Source of the DNA: Nevskiales bacterium
GTDB lineage: Bacteria; Pseudomonadota; Gammaproteobacteria; Nevskiales; Nevskiaceae
Length of the DNA: 49,249 bases
NCBI GenBank assembly: GCA_028698335.1
Contig: JAQVDP010000003.1
Location: 1-49,249 of the forward strand
Direction: 5' to 3'
Shown piece by piece: positions 16,139 through 25,332 of this stretch. The position numbers were made by a program, and so were the translations under genes. Within the stretch, counting starts at the first letter, position 1. Each line of letters opens with the position of its first letter. Below the pieces are notes generated by a model, which worked only from the letters and a program-made list of their open reading frames with translations, ran no database searches and had not been told where the DNA came from.

Positions 16139-17305
16139 ATGAATCTGCACGAATACCAGGCGAAAGAGATTTTTGCGCGTTACGGCATCACCGTTCCGCA
16201 GGGGCAGCTGGCGTCGAGCCCCGAAGGCGCGCGAGCGGCTGCCAAGCAGCTCGGCGGTGAGAAATTCGTAGTCAAGGCACAGGTCCATGCCGGCGGCCGC
16301 GGCAAGGCCGGCGGTGTGAAGCTGGTCGAGGGCTTCGACGCGGTTGAAGAGGCCGCCAAGCACATGCTGGGCCACCATCTGGTGACCAAGCAGACCGGCG
16401 CCGAAGGCTTGCCGATCAACAGCGTGTGGGTCGAGAAGCCCTCCGCGATTGCGCGCGAGCTGTACGTGTCCGCCCTGGTAGATCGCACGCGCGAGCGCAT
16501 TGTGTTCATGGCATCGGCCGCCGGCGGCATGGACATCGAAGAGGTCGCGGCGACCACACCGGAAAAGATCAAGCACGTCTATGTCAATCCCGCGGCGGGG
16601 CTGCAGCCGTTCCAGGCGCGCCAGCTCGGGTTCTTCATGGACCTGAACAAGCAGCAGGTCGACCAGTTCACCAAGATCCTGATGGGGCTGTACCGCATCT
16701 TCGTCGACCTTGATGCCGCGCTGGTCGAGATCAACCCGCTGATCGTCACGGCCGATGGCGACGTGATGGCGCTGGATGCCAAGCTCAACTTCGATTCAAA
16801 CGCGTTGTATCGCCAGAAGGCGATCGCAGAGATGCGTGACCCGACGCAGGAAGACGAGCGTGAGCGCGAAGCGTCCAAGTTCGATCTGAACTATGTGACG
16901 CTGGAGGGCGACATCGGCTGCATGGTCAACGGCGCTGGTCTGGCGATGGCGACGATGGACATCGTCAAGCTGCACGGCGGCCGGCCGGCGAACTTCCTCG
17001 ACGTTGGCGGCGGCACCACCGCCGAAAAGGTGACCGAGGCGTTCAAGCTGATCACCAAGAGCGACGACGTCAAGGCCATCTTCATCAACATCTTCGGCGG
17101 GATCGTGCGTTGCGATCTGATCGCGGAAGGCATCATCCAGGCGGTCAAGCAGGTCGGGCTGAAGATGCCGGTCGTGGCGCGGCTGCAGGGCACCAACATG
17201 GACAAGGGACGCGAGATGCTGCAGGCCTCGGGCCTGAAGATCACGCCGGTCGATGATCTGACCGAAGCGGCCCAGACGGTAGTGGCGCTGGCCAAGGGTG
17301 CCTGA
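16139..17305 (+). CDS. sucC: Succinate-CoA ligase (ADP-forming) subunit beta
   Basis: Beta subunit of succinyl-CoA synthetase, TCA cycle: succinyl-CoA + ADP + Pi to succinate + ATP + CoA. The 388 residues equal the E. coli length. The ATP-grasp domain starts MNLHEYQAKEIFARYGI, with KAQVHAGGRGKAGGVKLV (about residues 46-63). The Mg-binding LVEINPLIVTADGDVMALDA lies near 196-215. The C-terminal CoA-ligase domain includes FLDVGGGTTAEKV and NIFGGIVRCDLIAEG. The ATG at 16139 has a GAGGAA ribosome site; the open frame runs far upstream but that part is not coding. It is 27 bp from sucD. Confidence 0.97.
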   Translation: MNLHEYQAKEIFARYGITVPQGQLASSPEGARAAAKQLGGEKFVVKAQVHAGGRGKAGGVKLVEGFDAVEEAAKHMLGHHLVTKQTGAEGLPINSVWVEKPSAIARELYVSALVDRTRERIVFMASAAGGMDIEEVAATTPEKIKHVYVNPAAGLQPFQARQLGFFMDLNKQQVDQFTKILMGLYRIFVDLDAALVEINPLIVTADGDVMALDAKLNFDSNALYRQKAIAEMRDPTQEDEREREASKFDLNYVTLEGDIGCMVNGAGLAMATMDIVKLHGGRPANFLDVGGGTTAEKVTEAFKLITKSDDVKAIFINIFGGIVRCDLIAEGIIQAVKQVGLKMPVVARLQGTNMDKGREMLQASGLKITPVDDLTEAAQTVVALAKGA

Positions 17306-17332
17306 GGCGCAGTCGAGACCAAGGATTCCAAG

Positions 17333-18205
17333 ATGAGCATTCTGATCAACAAAGACACCAAGGTGATCTGCCAGGGCTTCACCGGCAAGCAGGGCACCTT
17401 CCATTCCGAGCAGAGCATCGCGTACGGCACGCGACTGGTCGGCGGCGTCACGCCGGGCCGTGGCGGTGGCGAGCACCTCAATCTGCCTGTTTTCGACACC
17501 TGCCACGATGCGGTCAGCGCGACCGGCGCCGAGGCCACGATGATCTACGTGCCGGCGCCGTTTGCCGCCGATGCGATCCTCGAGGCCGCCGATGCGGGCA
17601 TCCGCGTGATCGTGTGCATTACCGAAGGCATTCCGGTCAACGATATGGTCAAGGTCAAGACCACGTTGCGCTCGCAGTATCCGGATTCGGTGCTGGTCGG
17701 CCCGAACTGCCCGGGTGTCATCACGCCGGGTGAATGCAAGATCGGCATCATGCCGGGACACATTCACAAGCCGGGCAAGATCGGCATCGTGTCGCGTTCC
17801 GGCACCTTGACCTACGAGACCGTCTACCAGACCACCCAGAACGGTCTGGGCCAGTCGACCTGTGTCGGCATCGGCGGCGATCCGGTCCGTGGCTGGGGTT
17901 TCATCGAGGTGATCGAGCAGTTCGAGAAAGATCCGCAGACCGAGGGCATCATCATGGTCGGTGAGATCGGCGGTTCGTCCGAGGAAGAGGCGGCCGACTA
18001 CATCAAGCACAACGTCAAGAAGCCGGTCGTCGCGTACATCGCCGGCGTGACCGCGCCGCCCGGCAAGCGCATGGGCCATGCCGGCGCGATCATTTCCGGC
18101 GGCAAGGGCACGGCCGACGAGAAGTTCGCCGCGCTCGAGGCCGCTGGCGTCAAGACGGTGCGTTCGCCCGCCGACCTCGGTGCGGCCATGCTGTCGCTGC
18201 TCTGA
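17333..18205 (+). CDS. sucD: Succinate-CoA ligase (ADP-forming) subunit alpha
   Basis: Alpha subunit that binds CoA and carries the phosphorylated histidine. The 290 residues begin [20 protein letters not shown], including the CoA-site loop [30 protein letters not shown] and the RSGTLTYE loop follow. The active-site His is in [11 protein letters not shown] at about residues 242-252. Length and motifs are normal. It follows sucC directly and is probably cotranscribed with it. Confidence 0.97.
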   Translation: MSILINKDTKVICQGFTGKQGTFHSEQSIAYGTRLVGGVTPGRGGGEHLNLPVFDTCHDAVSATGAEATMIYVPAPFAADAILEAADAGIRVIVCITEGIPVNDMVKVKTTLRSQYPDSVLVGPNCPGVITPGECKIGIMPGHIHKPGKIGIVSRSGTLTYETVYQTTQNGLGQSTCVGIGGDPVRGWGFIEVIEQFEKDPQTEGIIMVGEIGGSSEEEAADYIKHNVKKPVVAYIAGVTAPPGKRMGHAGAIISGGKGTADEKFAALEAAGVKTVRSPADLGAAMLSLL

Positions 18206-18219
18206 TTCAGTGCCACGAC

Positions 18220-18243
18220 GGGCGGGCCTCCTGAGGCCCGCCC
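18220..18243 (+). terminator. GC-rich hairpin after sucD
   Basis: An 11-bp inverted repeat (18220-18230 with 18233-18243) in the 71-bp gap between sucD and nadE. No T-run follows at once; a TTTT is about 14 bp later. It may attenuate rather than end transcription. Confidence 0.4.
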
Positions 18244-18276
18244 CGGACAGCGAACGGGTTTTCCAGAGGCGATTCA

Positions 18277-19890
18277 ATGGCCCAGCCGCTCAAACTGGCC
18301 CTGGCCCAGCTTCAGCTGTGGGTCGGTGACGTCGAGGGCAATGTTCAGCGCATCATCGATGCGGCGCTGCAGGCGCGCGACGAACTCGGTGCGAGCCTGG
18401 TCGCGTGCCCGGAGCTGTCGCTGATCGGATATCCCCCCGACGATCTGCTCCAGCGTTCGGCGATGCCCGCGCTGATCGAAGCGGGCTTGCAGCGGCTGCT
18501 CGCGGAGGTGTCCGGCATCACGATGGTGGTCGGGCTGCCCGAGTTCAGCGCCGGGGCGATCTACAACGCGGCGTACGTGATCCGCGACGGCAGGGTTGTC
18601 GCGCGCACGCGCAAGCAGCTGTTGCCGAACTACGGCGTATTCGACGAGCGCCGGCACTTCCAGCCGGGGACTTCCACCCTGGTGTTCGCGCACGAAGGGG
18701 TGAAGATCGGTCTGTGCATCTGCGAGGACTTGTGGGGCAGCGCGCCGGCAGCCGCGGCGCGAGCCGCAGGTGCGGAGCTGCTGCTCAATATCAATGCGTC
18801 GCCCTTCGATCTCGGCAAGACTGCCGAGCGGCGCCGGATTTTCGATGTGCGGGTGGCGGAAACCGGTCTGCCGATCGCCTACGTCAATTGTGTCGGCGGA
18901 CAGGACGACGTCGTGTTCGACGGCGATTCGGCGGCGGTGGATCGGGACGGTCGCATCGGCTTCTCGGCGCCGCTGTTTCGTCACGGCGTGTATCCGCTGA
19001 CGTTTGCGGATGGCGCCTGGCAGGCGGAACTGCGCGAAGACACGGGGCCCGAAGCCGTCGTCTATGCCGCACTGGTGCAGGCGGTCCGGGACTACGTCGA
19101 TCGCAATGGATTCCCCGGGGCGCTGATCGGCATGTCCGGTGGCATCGACTCGGCGCTGGTGGCCGCGATTGCGGCGGACGCGCTGGGGCCGGACCGGGTC
19201 TGGGGTGTATCGCTGCCGTCCCGCTACACCGCCGACATGTCCAATGACGACGCGCGCGTGGAGGCCGAGGCGCTCGGAATCCGCTATTCGCTGTTGCCGA
19301 TCGAGGCGGCGTTCGAGGCCTTTACCGGGACACTTGCCGAAACCTTTGCCGGGCGCGGCGTGGACCTCACCGAAGAGAATCTCCAGTCGCGTTGCCGTGG
19401 GACGCTGCTGATGGCCCTGTCGAACAAGTTCGGACAGGTCGTCTTGGCAACGGGCAACAAGAGCGAGATGGCGGTGGGGTATGCGACCCTGTATGGCGAT
19501 ATGTGCGGCGGGTTCGCGCCGATCAAGGATGTCTACAAGACCTGGGTCTATCGCCTTGCCCGGTACCGCAACACGGTTTCGCCGGTCATTCCCGAGCGGG
19601 TGATCGAGCGCCCGCCGAGTGCCGAGCTGCGTCCGGATCAAAAGGATTCCGATTCGCTGCCGCCGTACGATGTGCTGGATCCGCTGTTGGCGGCGTACGT
19701 CGAGGAGCAGCTGTCGATTCCAGAGATCGTCCGCCGCGGTTTCGCCGAGGCGGACGTCAAGCGCGTTGCGGCGCTGGTCAGGCGTTCCGAATACAAGCGG
19801 CGTCAGGCGCCGCCCGGCCCGAAGGTCACGGCCTGCGCGTTCGGCCGCGAGCGCCGCTACCCGATCACCGCCGTCTACGGCGACATCTGA
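18277..19890 (+). CDS. nadE: Glutamine-dependent NAD+ synthetase
   Basis: Last step of NAD biosynthesis: nicotinate adenine dinucleotide + Gln + ATP to NAD. The 537 residues form two domains. The N-terminal nitrilase-like glutaminase has the triad Glu in ACPELSLIGYPP, Lys in RTRKQLLPNYGVFDE and Cys in GLCICEDLWG. The C-terminal synthetase has the PP-loop GMSGGIDSALVAA, then ATGNKSEMAVGYATLYGDM and FAPIKDVYKT. It is followed by a strong terminator shared with bamD. Confidence 0.97.
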   Translation: MAQPLKLALAQLQLWVGDVEGNVQRIIDAALQARDELGASLVACPELSLIGYPPDDLLQRSAMPALIEAGLQRLLAEVSGITMVVGLPEFSAGAIYNAAYVIRDGRVVARTRKQLLPNYGVFDERRHFQPGTSTLVFAHEGVKIGLCICEDLWGSAPAAAARAAGAELLLNINASPFDLGKTAERRRIFDVRVAETGLPIAYVNCVGGQDDVVFDGDSAAVDRDGRIGFSAPLFRHGVYPLTFADGAWQAELREDTGPEAVVYAALVQAVRDYVDRNGFPGALIGMSGGIDSALVAAIAADALGPDRVWGVSLPSRYTADMSNDDARVEAEALGIRYSLLPIEAAFEAFTGTLAETFAGRGVDLTEENLQSRCRGTLLMALSNKFGQVVLATGNKSEMAVGYATLYGDMCGGFAPIKDVYKTWVYRLARYRNTVSPVIPERVIERPPSAELRPDQKDSDSLPPYDVLDPLLAAYVEEQLSIPEIVRRGFAEADVKRVAALVRRSEYKRRQAPPGPKVTACAFGRERRYPITAVYGDI

Positions 19891-19916
19891 CGACAAGGGG
19901 CGGCTAACGCCTCACA

Positions 19917-19956
19917 CGAAAAAGGGCGCGTTCCCGAAGGAACGCGCCCTTTTTCG
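19917..19956. terminator. Bidirectional terminator between nadE and bamD
   Basis: A perfect 18-bp inverted repeat (19917-19934 with 19939-19956) with a CGAA loop. The arms begin with A-runs and end with T-runs, so each strand reads GC-stem then TTTTT. It lies between two convergent genes and should terminate both. Confidence 0.95.
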
Positions 19957-19973
19957 TCGAGTCGGGCGGCGGA

Positions 19974-21011
19974 CTACAGCCGGGGTGGGGTGGCCGCGGC
20001 GTCGTCGTAAGACTCCATGTAGATCCGCAGGCGGCTGCCTTGATCGGCGTCGTCGCCAGCCGGAGCCGCCATCGCGGTCTCGGTTGTATCGTCGGCCGGT
20101 TGCGCAGCCGGGGCACCGGACGGGATCACCAGCGTGTAGCCTTCTCCGGCGATCAGCCGCGACCAGAAGCCGGGTGCGGCCGAGGCGGATTCCGCCGGGG
20201 CTTCCGTCGACGATTCCTCGTTCAGAACCTCCTTGGCCGCTGCGGCGACGTAGGCCTTGCGCAGCTTTGCCGCTTCGGCGGCCTGGACATCGAGGTCGAG
20301 CTCGCGATAGCTCTGCTCCAGCAGGGTCAGCGCGTCGAGGATCGCCGGTGCGCCCGGATACTGGGCGATCAGCTGCTCGGCGCGTTTGGCGGCGGCGACG
20401 AAGGCGCCGCGGCGCATGTAGTAGTCGACGATCGTCAGCTCATGGGCGGCGATGCGATTGCGCAGATAGATCATCCGCGCGCGGGCATCGCCGACATAGT
20501 CGCTGTTCGGAAAACGCTGAACCAGCAGCGCGAAATCGTCGAACGAGCGGCGCAGGTTGCTGACGTCACGCCGCGAGGTATCGAACCCAAGATTCTCGCT
20601 GAGGCTGCGGTCGCGTTCGAAGTTGATCAGTCCCTTCAGGTACTGGACGTAGTCGATGTGCTCGTGGCGCGGGTAGTCGCGCAGGAAACGGTCCGCCTGC
20701 GCCAGCGCCTCTTCCGGCTGGTAGGCGCGGTAGCTGGCGTAGATCCCCTCGAGCTGCGCCTGGATCGCGAAGTCGGTGAACGGGTAGCGCAGCTTCAGCT
20801 GGCTGTAGCGCTGCGCGGCGCCGGCGAAGTCGTTGGAGTCCAGTGCGGCGCGCGCAAGCCGGTACAATGACGCGGCCTCGAGGTTCTGCTCGCGCAGCAG
20901 GGTCTGCTCCGGTTTGAACGGATTCGACGGCGGCAGTTGCCGGTTGGGGTCAGAGCTACACCCACCGACGGCTGCCATGCCGGCGGCGAGAACCAGAATT
21001 CGGAATTTCAT
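19974..21011 (-). CDS. bamD: Outer membrane protein assembly factor BamD
   Basis: Essential lipoprotein of the BAM complex that folds beta-barrel proteins into the outer membrane. The ATG at 21011 gives a lipoprotein signal ending in VGGC (Cys18). Residues 45-270 form TPR repeats, with ASLYRLARAALDSNDFAGAA, YSQLKLRYPFTDFA and the conserved HEHIDYVQYLKGL. The last 70-90 residues are Ala/Glu/Pro-rich and probably disordered. At 345 aa it is longer than E. coli BamD (245 aa) but close to the Pseudomonas ComL length. It is divergent from rluD with 39 bp between starts. Confidence 0.95.
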   Translation of the reverse strand: MKFRILVLAAGMAAVGGCSSDPNRQLPPSNPFKPEQTLLREQNLEAASLYRLARAALDSNDFAGAAQRYSQLKLRYPFTDFAIQAQLEGIYASYRAYQPEEALAQADRFLRDYPRHEHIDYVQYLKGLINFERDRSLSENLGFDTSRRDVSNLRRSFDDFALLVQRFPNSDYVGDARARMIYLRNRIAAHELTIVDYYMRRGAFVAAAKRAEQLIAQYPGAPAILDALTLLEQSYRELDLDVQAAEAAKLRKAYVAAAAKEVLNEESSTEAPAESASAAPGFWSRLIAGEGYTLVIPSGAPAAQPADDTTETAMAAPAGDDADQGSRLRIYMESYDDAAATPPRL

Positions 21012-21040
21012 CGACGACGAGTGCTCCTGCGAGAATCGCG

Positions 21041-21046
21041 AGTATA
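21041..21046 (-). promoter_or_regulatory. Candidate -10 box for bamD
   Basis: TATACT on the minus strand, 29 bp before the bamD start in the 39-bp divergent gap. No convincing -35 is seen; the promoter would extend into the rluD coding region. Confidence 0.3.
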
Positions 21047-21050
21047 GCCC

Positions 21051-22034
21051 ATGACCGGTCAAACACCTGAAGACGACAACGACCTTCTGCTACAAGCCGA
21101 AGTTCCCGAGACGCTCGGCGGCAAGCGGCTGGACGCCGTTTGTGCCCGGGTATTCGATGCCTATTCGCGCTCGCGGATCCAGGCCTGGATCGAATCCGGA
21201 CGGGTCACCGTGGACGGCGAGGTGGTCACCCGGACCCGCTCGCCGGTGGAGGCGGGGTGCCTGCTGCGACTCGATGCCGAGCCGGAGCCGGATTTCAGCG
21301 TCCGCCCGCAGGACATCCCGATTGACGTCGTCTACAGCGACAAGGATCTGGCGATCATCAACAAGCCGCCGGGGCTGACCGTCCATCCGGGTGCCGGCCA
21401 GAGCGACGGCACCCTGCAGAACGCGCTGCTGTTCCATTTTCCGCAGTCGGCTGCGGTTCCGCGTGCCGGTATCGTGCATCGGCTGGACAAGGATACGTCC
21501 GGGTTGATGGTCGTCGCGCTGAGTCTGCAGGCGCACGCGCAGCTCGTCGCCGAACTCGGCGAGCGCGACATCCGGCGCGAGTACGACACCCTGGTGCAGG
21601 GCGAGTTGATCGCCGGCGGGACGATTGATGCGCCGATCGGGCGGCATCCGCGCGATCGCCTGCGCATGGCGGTGGTCGATCATGGTGGGCGGGACGCCGT
21701 TACGCACTACCGGATCGAGGAGCGTTTCGCCTTGTTCACGCGCTTGCGGGTGCGGCTCGAAACCGGTCGGACGCATCAGATCCGGGTGCACATGGCGCAT
21801 CTGCGCCATCCCATCGTCGGCGACCAGGTCTACGGCGGCCCTTTGCGCTGCAGCGGCCTCGATCCCGAGCTGCGCGAGGCGCTGCGGGCCTTTCCGCGAC
21901 AGGCCTTGCACGCCCGTGAACTCGAACTGACGCATCCGCGCAGTGGCGAGCGCGTGCGCTGGGAGGTCGAGCCGCCCGAGGACATGCAACACCTCTACGC
22001 GCTGCTGCGGACGCACGCGGCGTTTCAGCGGTAG
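21051..22034 (+). CDS. rluD: 23S rRNA pseudouridine(1911/1915/1917) synthase RluD
   Basis: Modifies helix 69 of 23S rRNA. The 327 residues begin with an S4 RNA-binding domain (KRLDAVCARVFDAYSRSRIQ, about residues 24-43). The RsuA/RluD catalytic domain follows, with YSDKDLAIINKPPGLTVHPG. The catalytic Asp is in IVHRLDKDTSGLMVVA (about 140-155). LETGRTHQIRVHM is also present. Divergent bamD and downstream pgeF are its conserved neighbours. Confidence 0.96.
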   Translation: MTGQTPEDDNDLLLQAEVPETLGGKRLDAVCARVFDAYSRSRIQAWIESGRVTVDGEVVTRTRSPVEAGCLLRLDAEPEPDFSVRPQDIPIDVVYSDKDLAIINKPPGLTVHPGAGQSDGTLQNALLFHFPQSAAVPRAGIVHRLDKDTSGLMVVALSLQAHAQLVAELGERDIRREYDTLVQGELIAGGTIDAPIGRHPRDRLRMAVVDHGGRDAVTHYRIEERFALFTRLRVRLETGRTHQIRVHMAHLRHPIVGDQVYGGPLRCSGLDPELREALRAFPRQALHARELELTHPRSGERVRWEVEPPEDMQHLYALLRTHAAFQR

Positions 22035-22037
22035 GCC

Positions 22038-22787
22038 GTGACGCTCGCGGACGACTTGTGGCGGCCGGAATGGCCCGCGCCGCGATCGGTGAAGGCGTTT
22101 CAGACGACCCGGGCGGGTGGCGTGAGTGTCGGGGCGTATGCGAGCTTCAACCTCGGAGCGCATTGCGGCGATGAGGGCGAAGCCGTCACGCGCAACCGCA
22201 GACATCTGGAGGCGCTGACGGGCATGCCGGCGCAGCCGCAGTGGTTGCGTCAGGTCCACGGCCGCAGGGTCGTGGAGCTGCCGGACCCCGATGTCGAGCC
22301 GGATGCCGACGGGTGCTGGACCGCACAGCCCGGTGTGGCCTGTGCGGTTCTGACCGCCGACTGTTTGCCAGTCCTCATCTGCGATACCGACGGCAGCTGC
22401 GTCGCTGCGGCGCACGCCGGCTGGCGGGGGCTCGCGGACGGGGTGCTGGAGGCAACCGTTGCGGCGCTGCCGGTGCCCGCCGACCGGCTCGTGGCTTGGA
22501 TCGGCGCTGCGATCGGCCCGCGCGCGTTCGAGATCGGCCCCGAGGTCCGGCAGCGCTTCGCCGATGACGATGCGCGCGCAGCGGCGGCTTTCGTCCCCGG
22601 TGCCGGCGATCGCTGGTATGGCGATCTGTTCGCGCTGGCGCGTCTGCGGCTCGGGCGTTGCGGCGTCGATCGCATCTACGGCGGCGGGGTCTGCACCTAC
22701 TCGGATGCGCGGACCTGGTACTCGTTCCGGCGGGACGGGCGCTGCGGGCGGATGGCCAGCCTGATCTGGATCGATCCAGGGGTTTGA
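22038..22787 (+). CDS. pgeF: Peptidoglycan editing factor PgeF (YfiH, laccase-domain family)
   Basis: A 249-residue protein of the YfiH/DUF152 family. E. coli PgeF removes mis-incorporated L-Ser from muropeptides; homologues have also been described as polyphenol oxidases and purine nucleosidases. Motifs are SFNLGAHCGDE, WLRQVHGRRVVEL, VLTADCLPVLI and AAHAGWRGLADGV, which supply the His/Cys metal ligands. The start is GTG at 22038, 3 bp after the rluD stop, so the two are coupled. In E. coli the next gene is clpB; here an accessory locus begins instead. Confidence 0.92.
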   Translation: MTLADDLWRPEWPAPRSVKAFQTTRAGGVSVGAYASFNLGAHCGDEGEAVTRNRRHLEALTGMPAQPQWLRQVHGRRVVELPDPDVEPDADGCWTAQPGVACAVLTADCLPVLICDTDGSCVAAAHAGWRGLADGVLEATVAALPVPADRLVAWIGAAIGPRAFEIGPEVRQRFADDDARAAAAFVPGAGDRWYGDLFALARLRLGRCGVDRIYGGGVCTYSDARTWYSFRRDGRCGRMASLIWIDPGV

Positions 22788-23002
22788 CGACACGCGGTGC
22801 CGTGTTGCGCCTTGCCGGGAGCCTCTGCTACAACCCGGCACATAAAGCGGCGACGGTGAGTCGCCCGTATTCGACTCGGGTCGGCCGTCGTGCGCGCACC
22901 CGAACTAGCTGGAGGAGAACCCCGGCCACCGGAGCTGTTGCCGCACGTACTCCGGGACTGCGGTGGGTGTGCCGAGTGCTCCTCATGGGACGTCAGGGGA
23001 AC

Positions 23003-23008
23003 GGGGAG
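23003..23008 (+). promoter_or_regulatory. Ribosome binding site deciding the GTG start of the DUF1302 gene
   Basis: GGGGAG, 5 nt before the GTG at 23014. The preceding gap from 22788 (226 bp) shows no strong promoter and no small gene I can support. A TTGCGC / TACAAC pair near 22810-22840 is only a weak match. Confidence 0.6.
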
Positions 23009-23013
23009 CAGCA

Positions 23014-25332
23014 GTGAATAACAAGACTCAGATCAGTGGGAAGTGGCCGGCGGTCACGCTGGCGGCGGCGTTCGCGGCCGTTGCCGGTGGCGCGCAGGCT
23101 TTCGAGGTCACCATCGCCGACACCAGTGTCCGCATCGACAATCTGGTGTCGATCGGCGGAATGCTGCGCATGCAGGAGCGCGACAGCAGCCTCGTCGGCA
23201 AGTCCAGCCTCAATCCGGGACTGTGCGTGCGTCGCGTATCGCCCGCGGGGGACGCGCCCGATCCGGGCGGTGACAATACGTTCGCTGGCGATACCTGCTC
23301 GGGGACGGTCGAGGACCCCGATTTCGGCAACCGCAACAATTACTTCGTGGCGCAGCCGGGCAGCTATCAGCCCAATGGCGACAACGGCAATCTCAACTTC
23401 GACAAATATGATGTCGTCCATGCCACGGCCAAGCTGACCACCGACGTCAATGTCGACCTGTTCGGCTTCAATGTCTTCGCCCGCGGTTTGTATTTCTTCG
23501 ACGCGCGCTACAGCGATTTCGAGGAGCGCCATCCGGATACGACGCTGCAGCCGTTCCGGACCGACTTTCCGCGTTCTGCGGAAAAAACCATCGGCAACGA
23601 TTTCAGGATGCTCGACTATTTCGTGAGCCGGACCTTCGAACTGGGGGATCGGCTGGTCAGCATCAAGCTCGGCAATCAGGCGCTCAACTGGGGCGAAAGC
23701 GCGTTTCTCGCGCTCAACAGTCTGAATACGGTCAACCCCCTGAACCAGGCACTGTTGCGCCTGCCGGGTTTCGATATCAAGGAGCTGTTCCTTCCGGTCG
23801 GGATGGCGACGATCAACGCGGACATCGCCGACGGCCTGAATCTGGAGATGTTCTACCAGTATGACTGGGAGCCCTTCGTCGTCGATCCCGTCGGCAGCTA
23901 TTTCTCGACGGCGGACATCCTCGGCGACGGCGGCACCTATGCGATGCTGTCATTCGGCAAGGCACCGGAGGATCCGCTCGAGCTGTACGAGCCGTGGCGC
24001 AATCCGGAAGACCCGGCGTCGGTGCTCGGGTCGACCTCCGATCGCACGATGCGGCGCAATTTCGACGAGGAACGCCGCCGCGCTCCCGACCAGGGCGGGC
24101 AGTACGGGGTCTCGCTCAAGGCCTATTTCGACAATTTCAACAACGGCACCGAGGTCGGGCTCTATTTCGCCAACTACCACTCGCGCATTCCGAGTGTCTC
24201 GATTCTGGCGGCGGACGCGACCTGCATTCCGGATCAGGCCCTGACCGGATCGATTCCGGTGCTCGGCAATGCGCTCGATGCGCTGCTTGGCAGCCTGCCG
24301 ACGCAGACCGCGCTGAACGTGCTGGGCCTGATCGACCCGACCGGCTGCGGCGTGCCGGCGACCAATCTGCTCGCGGCAGCCGGCATTCCCGGGGTCGAGC
24401 TGCAGCCGTCGACCGGCGCGCGTGATCCGCTGCCGGTGGGGTCGATCCAGTATTTCGCCGAGTACCCGGAAGACGTGCACGTCTACGGCATCTCGTTCAA
24501 CACCCTGCTCGGTGAGATCGCATGGTCCGGCGAGTACGCGTTCCGCGACAACCTGCCGGTGCAGATCCACATCACCGACCTGGTCTTCGCGGGTCTGCAG
24601 CCGGCGTTTCCGGCGCAGGATTTCAGCCTCGAACCGATCGCCACGCTGCCCGGGCGTCGCACCGCAGTGCCGGATTTCACCTCGGTCTATCGCGGCATCG
24701 AGTACGGCCCCGGCGACTACGTGCGCGGCTACGAGCGCATGAAGGTCGGCCAGCTCGGCACCACCTTCATCAAGACCATCGGCGGCGACAACCCGATCGG
24801 TGCCAGCCAGATCGTGCTGCTGCTGGAACTGGGGATGACCCAGGTGTTCGATATGCCGGACATCGATCAGCTGCAGTTCCAGGGCGCGGGCGTCAATACG
24901 CATGTTTCGGGCGGCGCCGACGGAACGGTGGGGATCAATCCGGTGGACGTGCGTACCGATCCAAATGATCGGAACAGCAATGGATCGGATCCCAACCTGC
25001 GCCAGAATCCGACGGCACATCCCGACCTGGCCGGATTTGGCACCGCGATTTCCTACGGGTATCGTTTCGTCACTCTGACCAAGTTCGATAGCGCGTTCTA
25101 CGGCATCAACATCGAACTGCTCAACGCCTTGTTTCACGACGTCGAAGGGGTTGCGCCGGGGCTTGGGCAAAACTTCGTCGAGGGACGCAAGCAGATCATC
25201 TCCGGTCTGCGCTGGGATTACCTGTCGAAATACAACGGCGAGCTTCGCTACACCTGGTTCACCGGTCCGCATGCCCGAAACTCCGCGCATGATCGCGACA
25301 ACTTGCTGATTTACTTTGGTTATCAGTTTTAA
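23014..25332 (+). CDS. DUF1302 family outer-membrane protein
   Basis: A 772-residue DUF1302 protein. These proteins are predicted outer-membrane beta-barrels often encoded with DUF1329 and RND/MMPL genes; their cargo is not established. The GTG start at 23014 gives a signal peptide ending near GGAQAFE. The mature protein has DUF1302 features: DNLVSIGGMLRMQERD, VDLFGFNVFARGLYFFDARY, IKLGNQALNWGES and the C-terminal strand LRYTWFTG..., ending in aromatic YFGYQF as in outer-membrane barrels. Insertions rich in Asp, Asn and Cys (about 70-115 and 400-480) look like extracellular loops. It overlaps the next start by one base (TAATG), so they are coupled. Confidence 0.85.
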   Translation: MNNKTQISGKWPAVTLAAAFAAVAGGAQAFEVTIADTSVRIDNLVSIGGMLRMQERDSSLVGKSSLNPGLCVRRVSPAGDAPDPGGDNTFAGDTCSGTVEDPDFGNRNNYFVAQPGSYQPNGDNGNLNFDKYDVVHATAKLTTDVNVDLFGFNVFARGLYFFDARYSDFEERHPDTTLQPFRTDFPRSAEKTIGNDFRMLDYFVSRTFELGDRLVSIKLGNQALNWGESAFLALNSLNTVNPLNQALLRLPGFDIKELFLPVGMATINADIADGLNLEMFYQYDWEPFVVDPVGSYFSTADILGDGGTYAMLSFGKAPEDPLELYEPWRNPEDPASVLGSTSDRTMRRNFDEERRRAPDQGGQYGVSLKAYFDNFNNGTEVGLYFANYHSRIPSVSILAADATCIPDQALTGSIPVLGNALDALLGSLPTQTALNVLGLIDPTGCGVPATNLLAAAGIPGVELQPSTGARDPLPVGSIQYFAEYPEDVHVYGISFNTLLGEIAWSGEYAFRDNLPVQIHITDLVFAGLQPAFPAQDFSLEPIATLPGRRTAVPDFTSVYRGIEYGPGDYVRGYERMKVGQLGTTFIKTIGGDNPIGASQIVLLLELGMTQVFDMPDIDQLQFQGAGVNTHVSGGADGTVGINPVDVRTDPNDRNSNGSDPNLRQNPTAHPDLAGFGTAISYGYRFVTLTKFDSAFYGINIELLNALFHDVEGVAPGLGQNFVEGRKQIISGLRWDYLSKYNGELRYTWFTGPHARNSAHDRDNLLIYFGYQF

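Noticed and set aside
18274-19896. A 540-codon minus-strand frame opposite nadE
   Set aside because: Antisense to nadE, whose glutaminase triad and PP-loop are intact.
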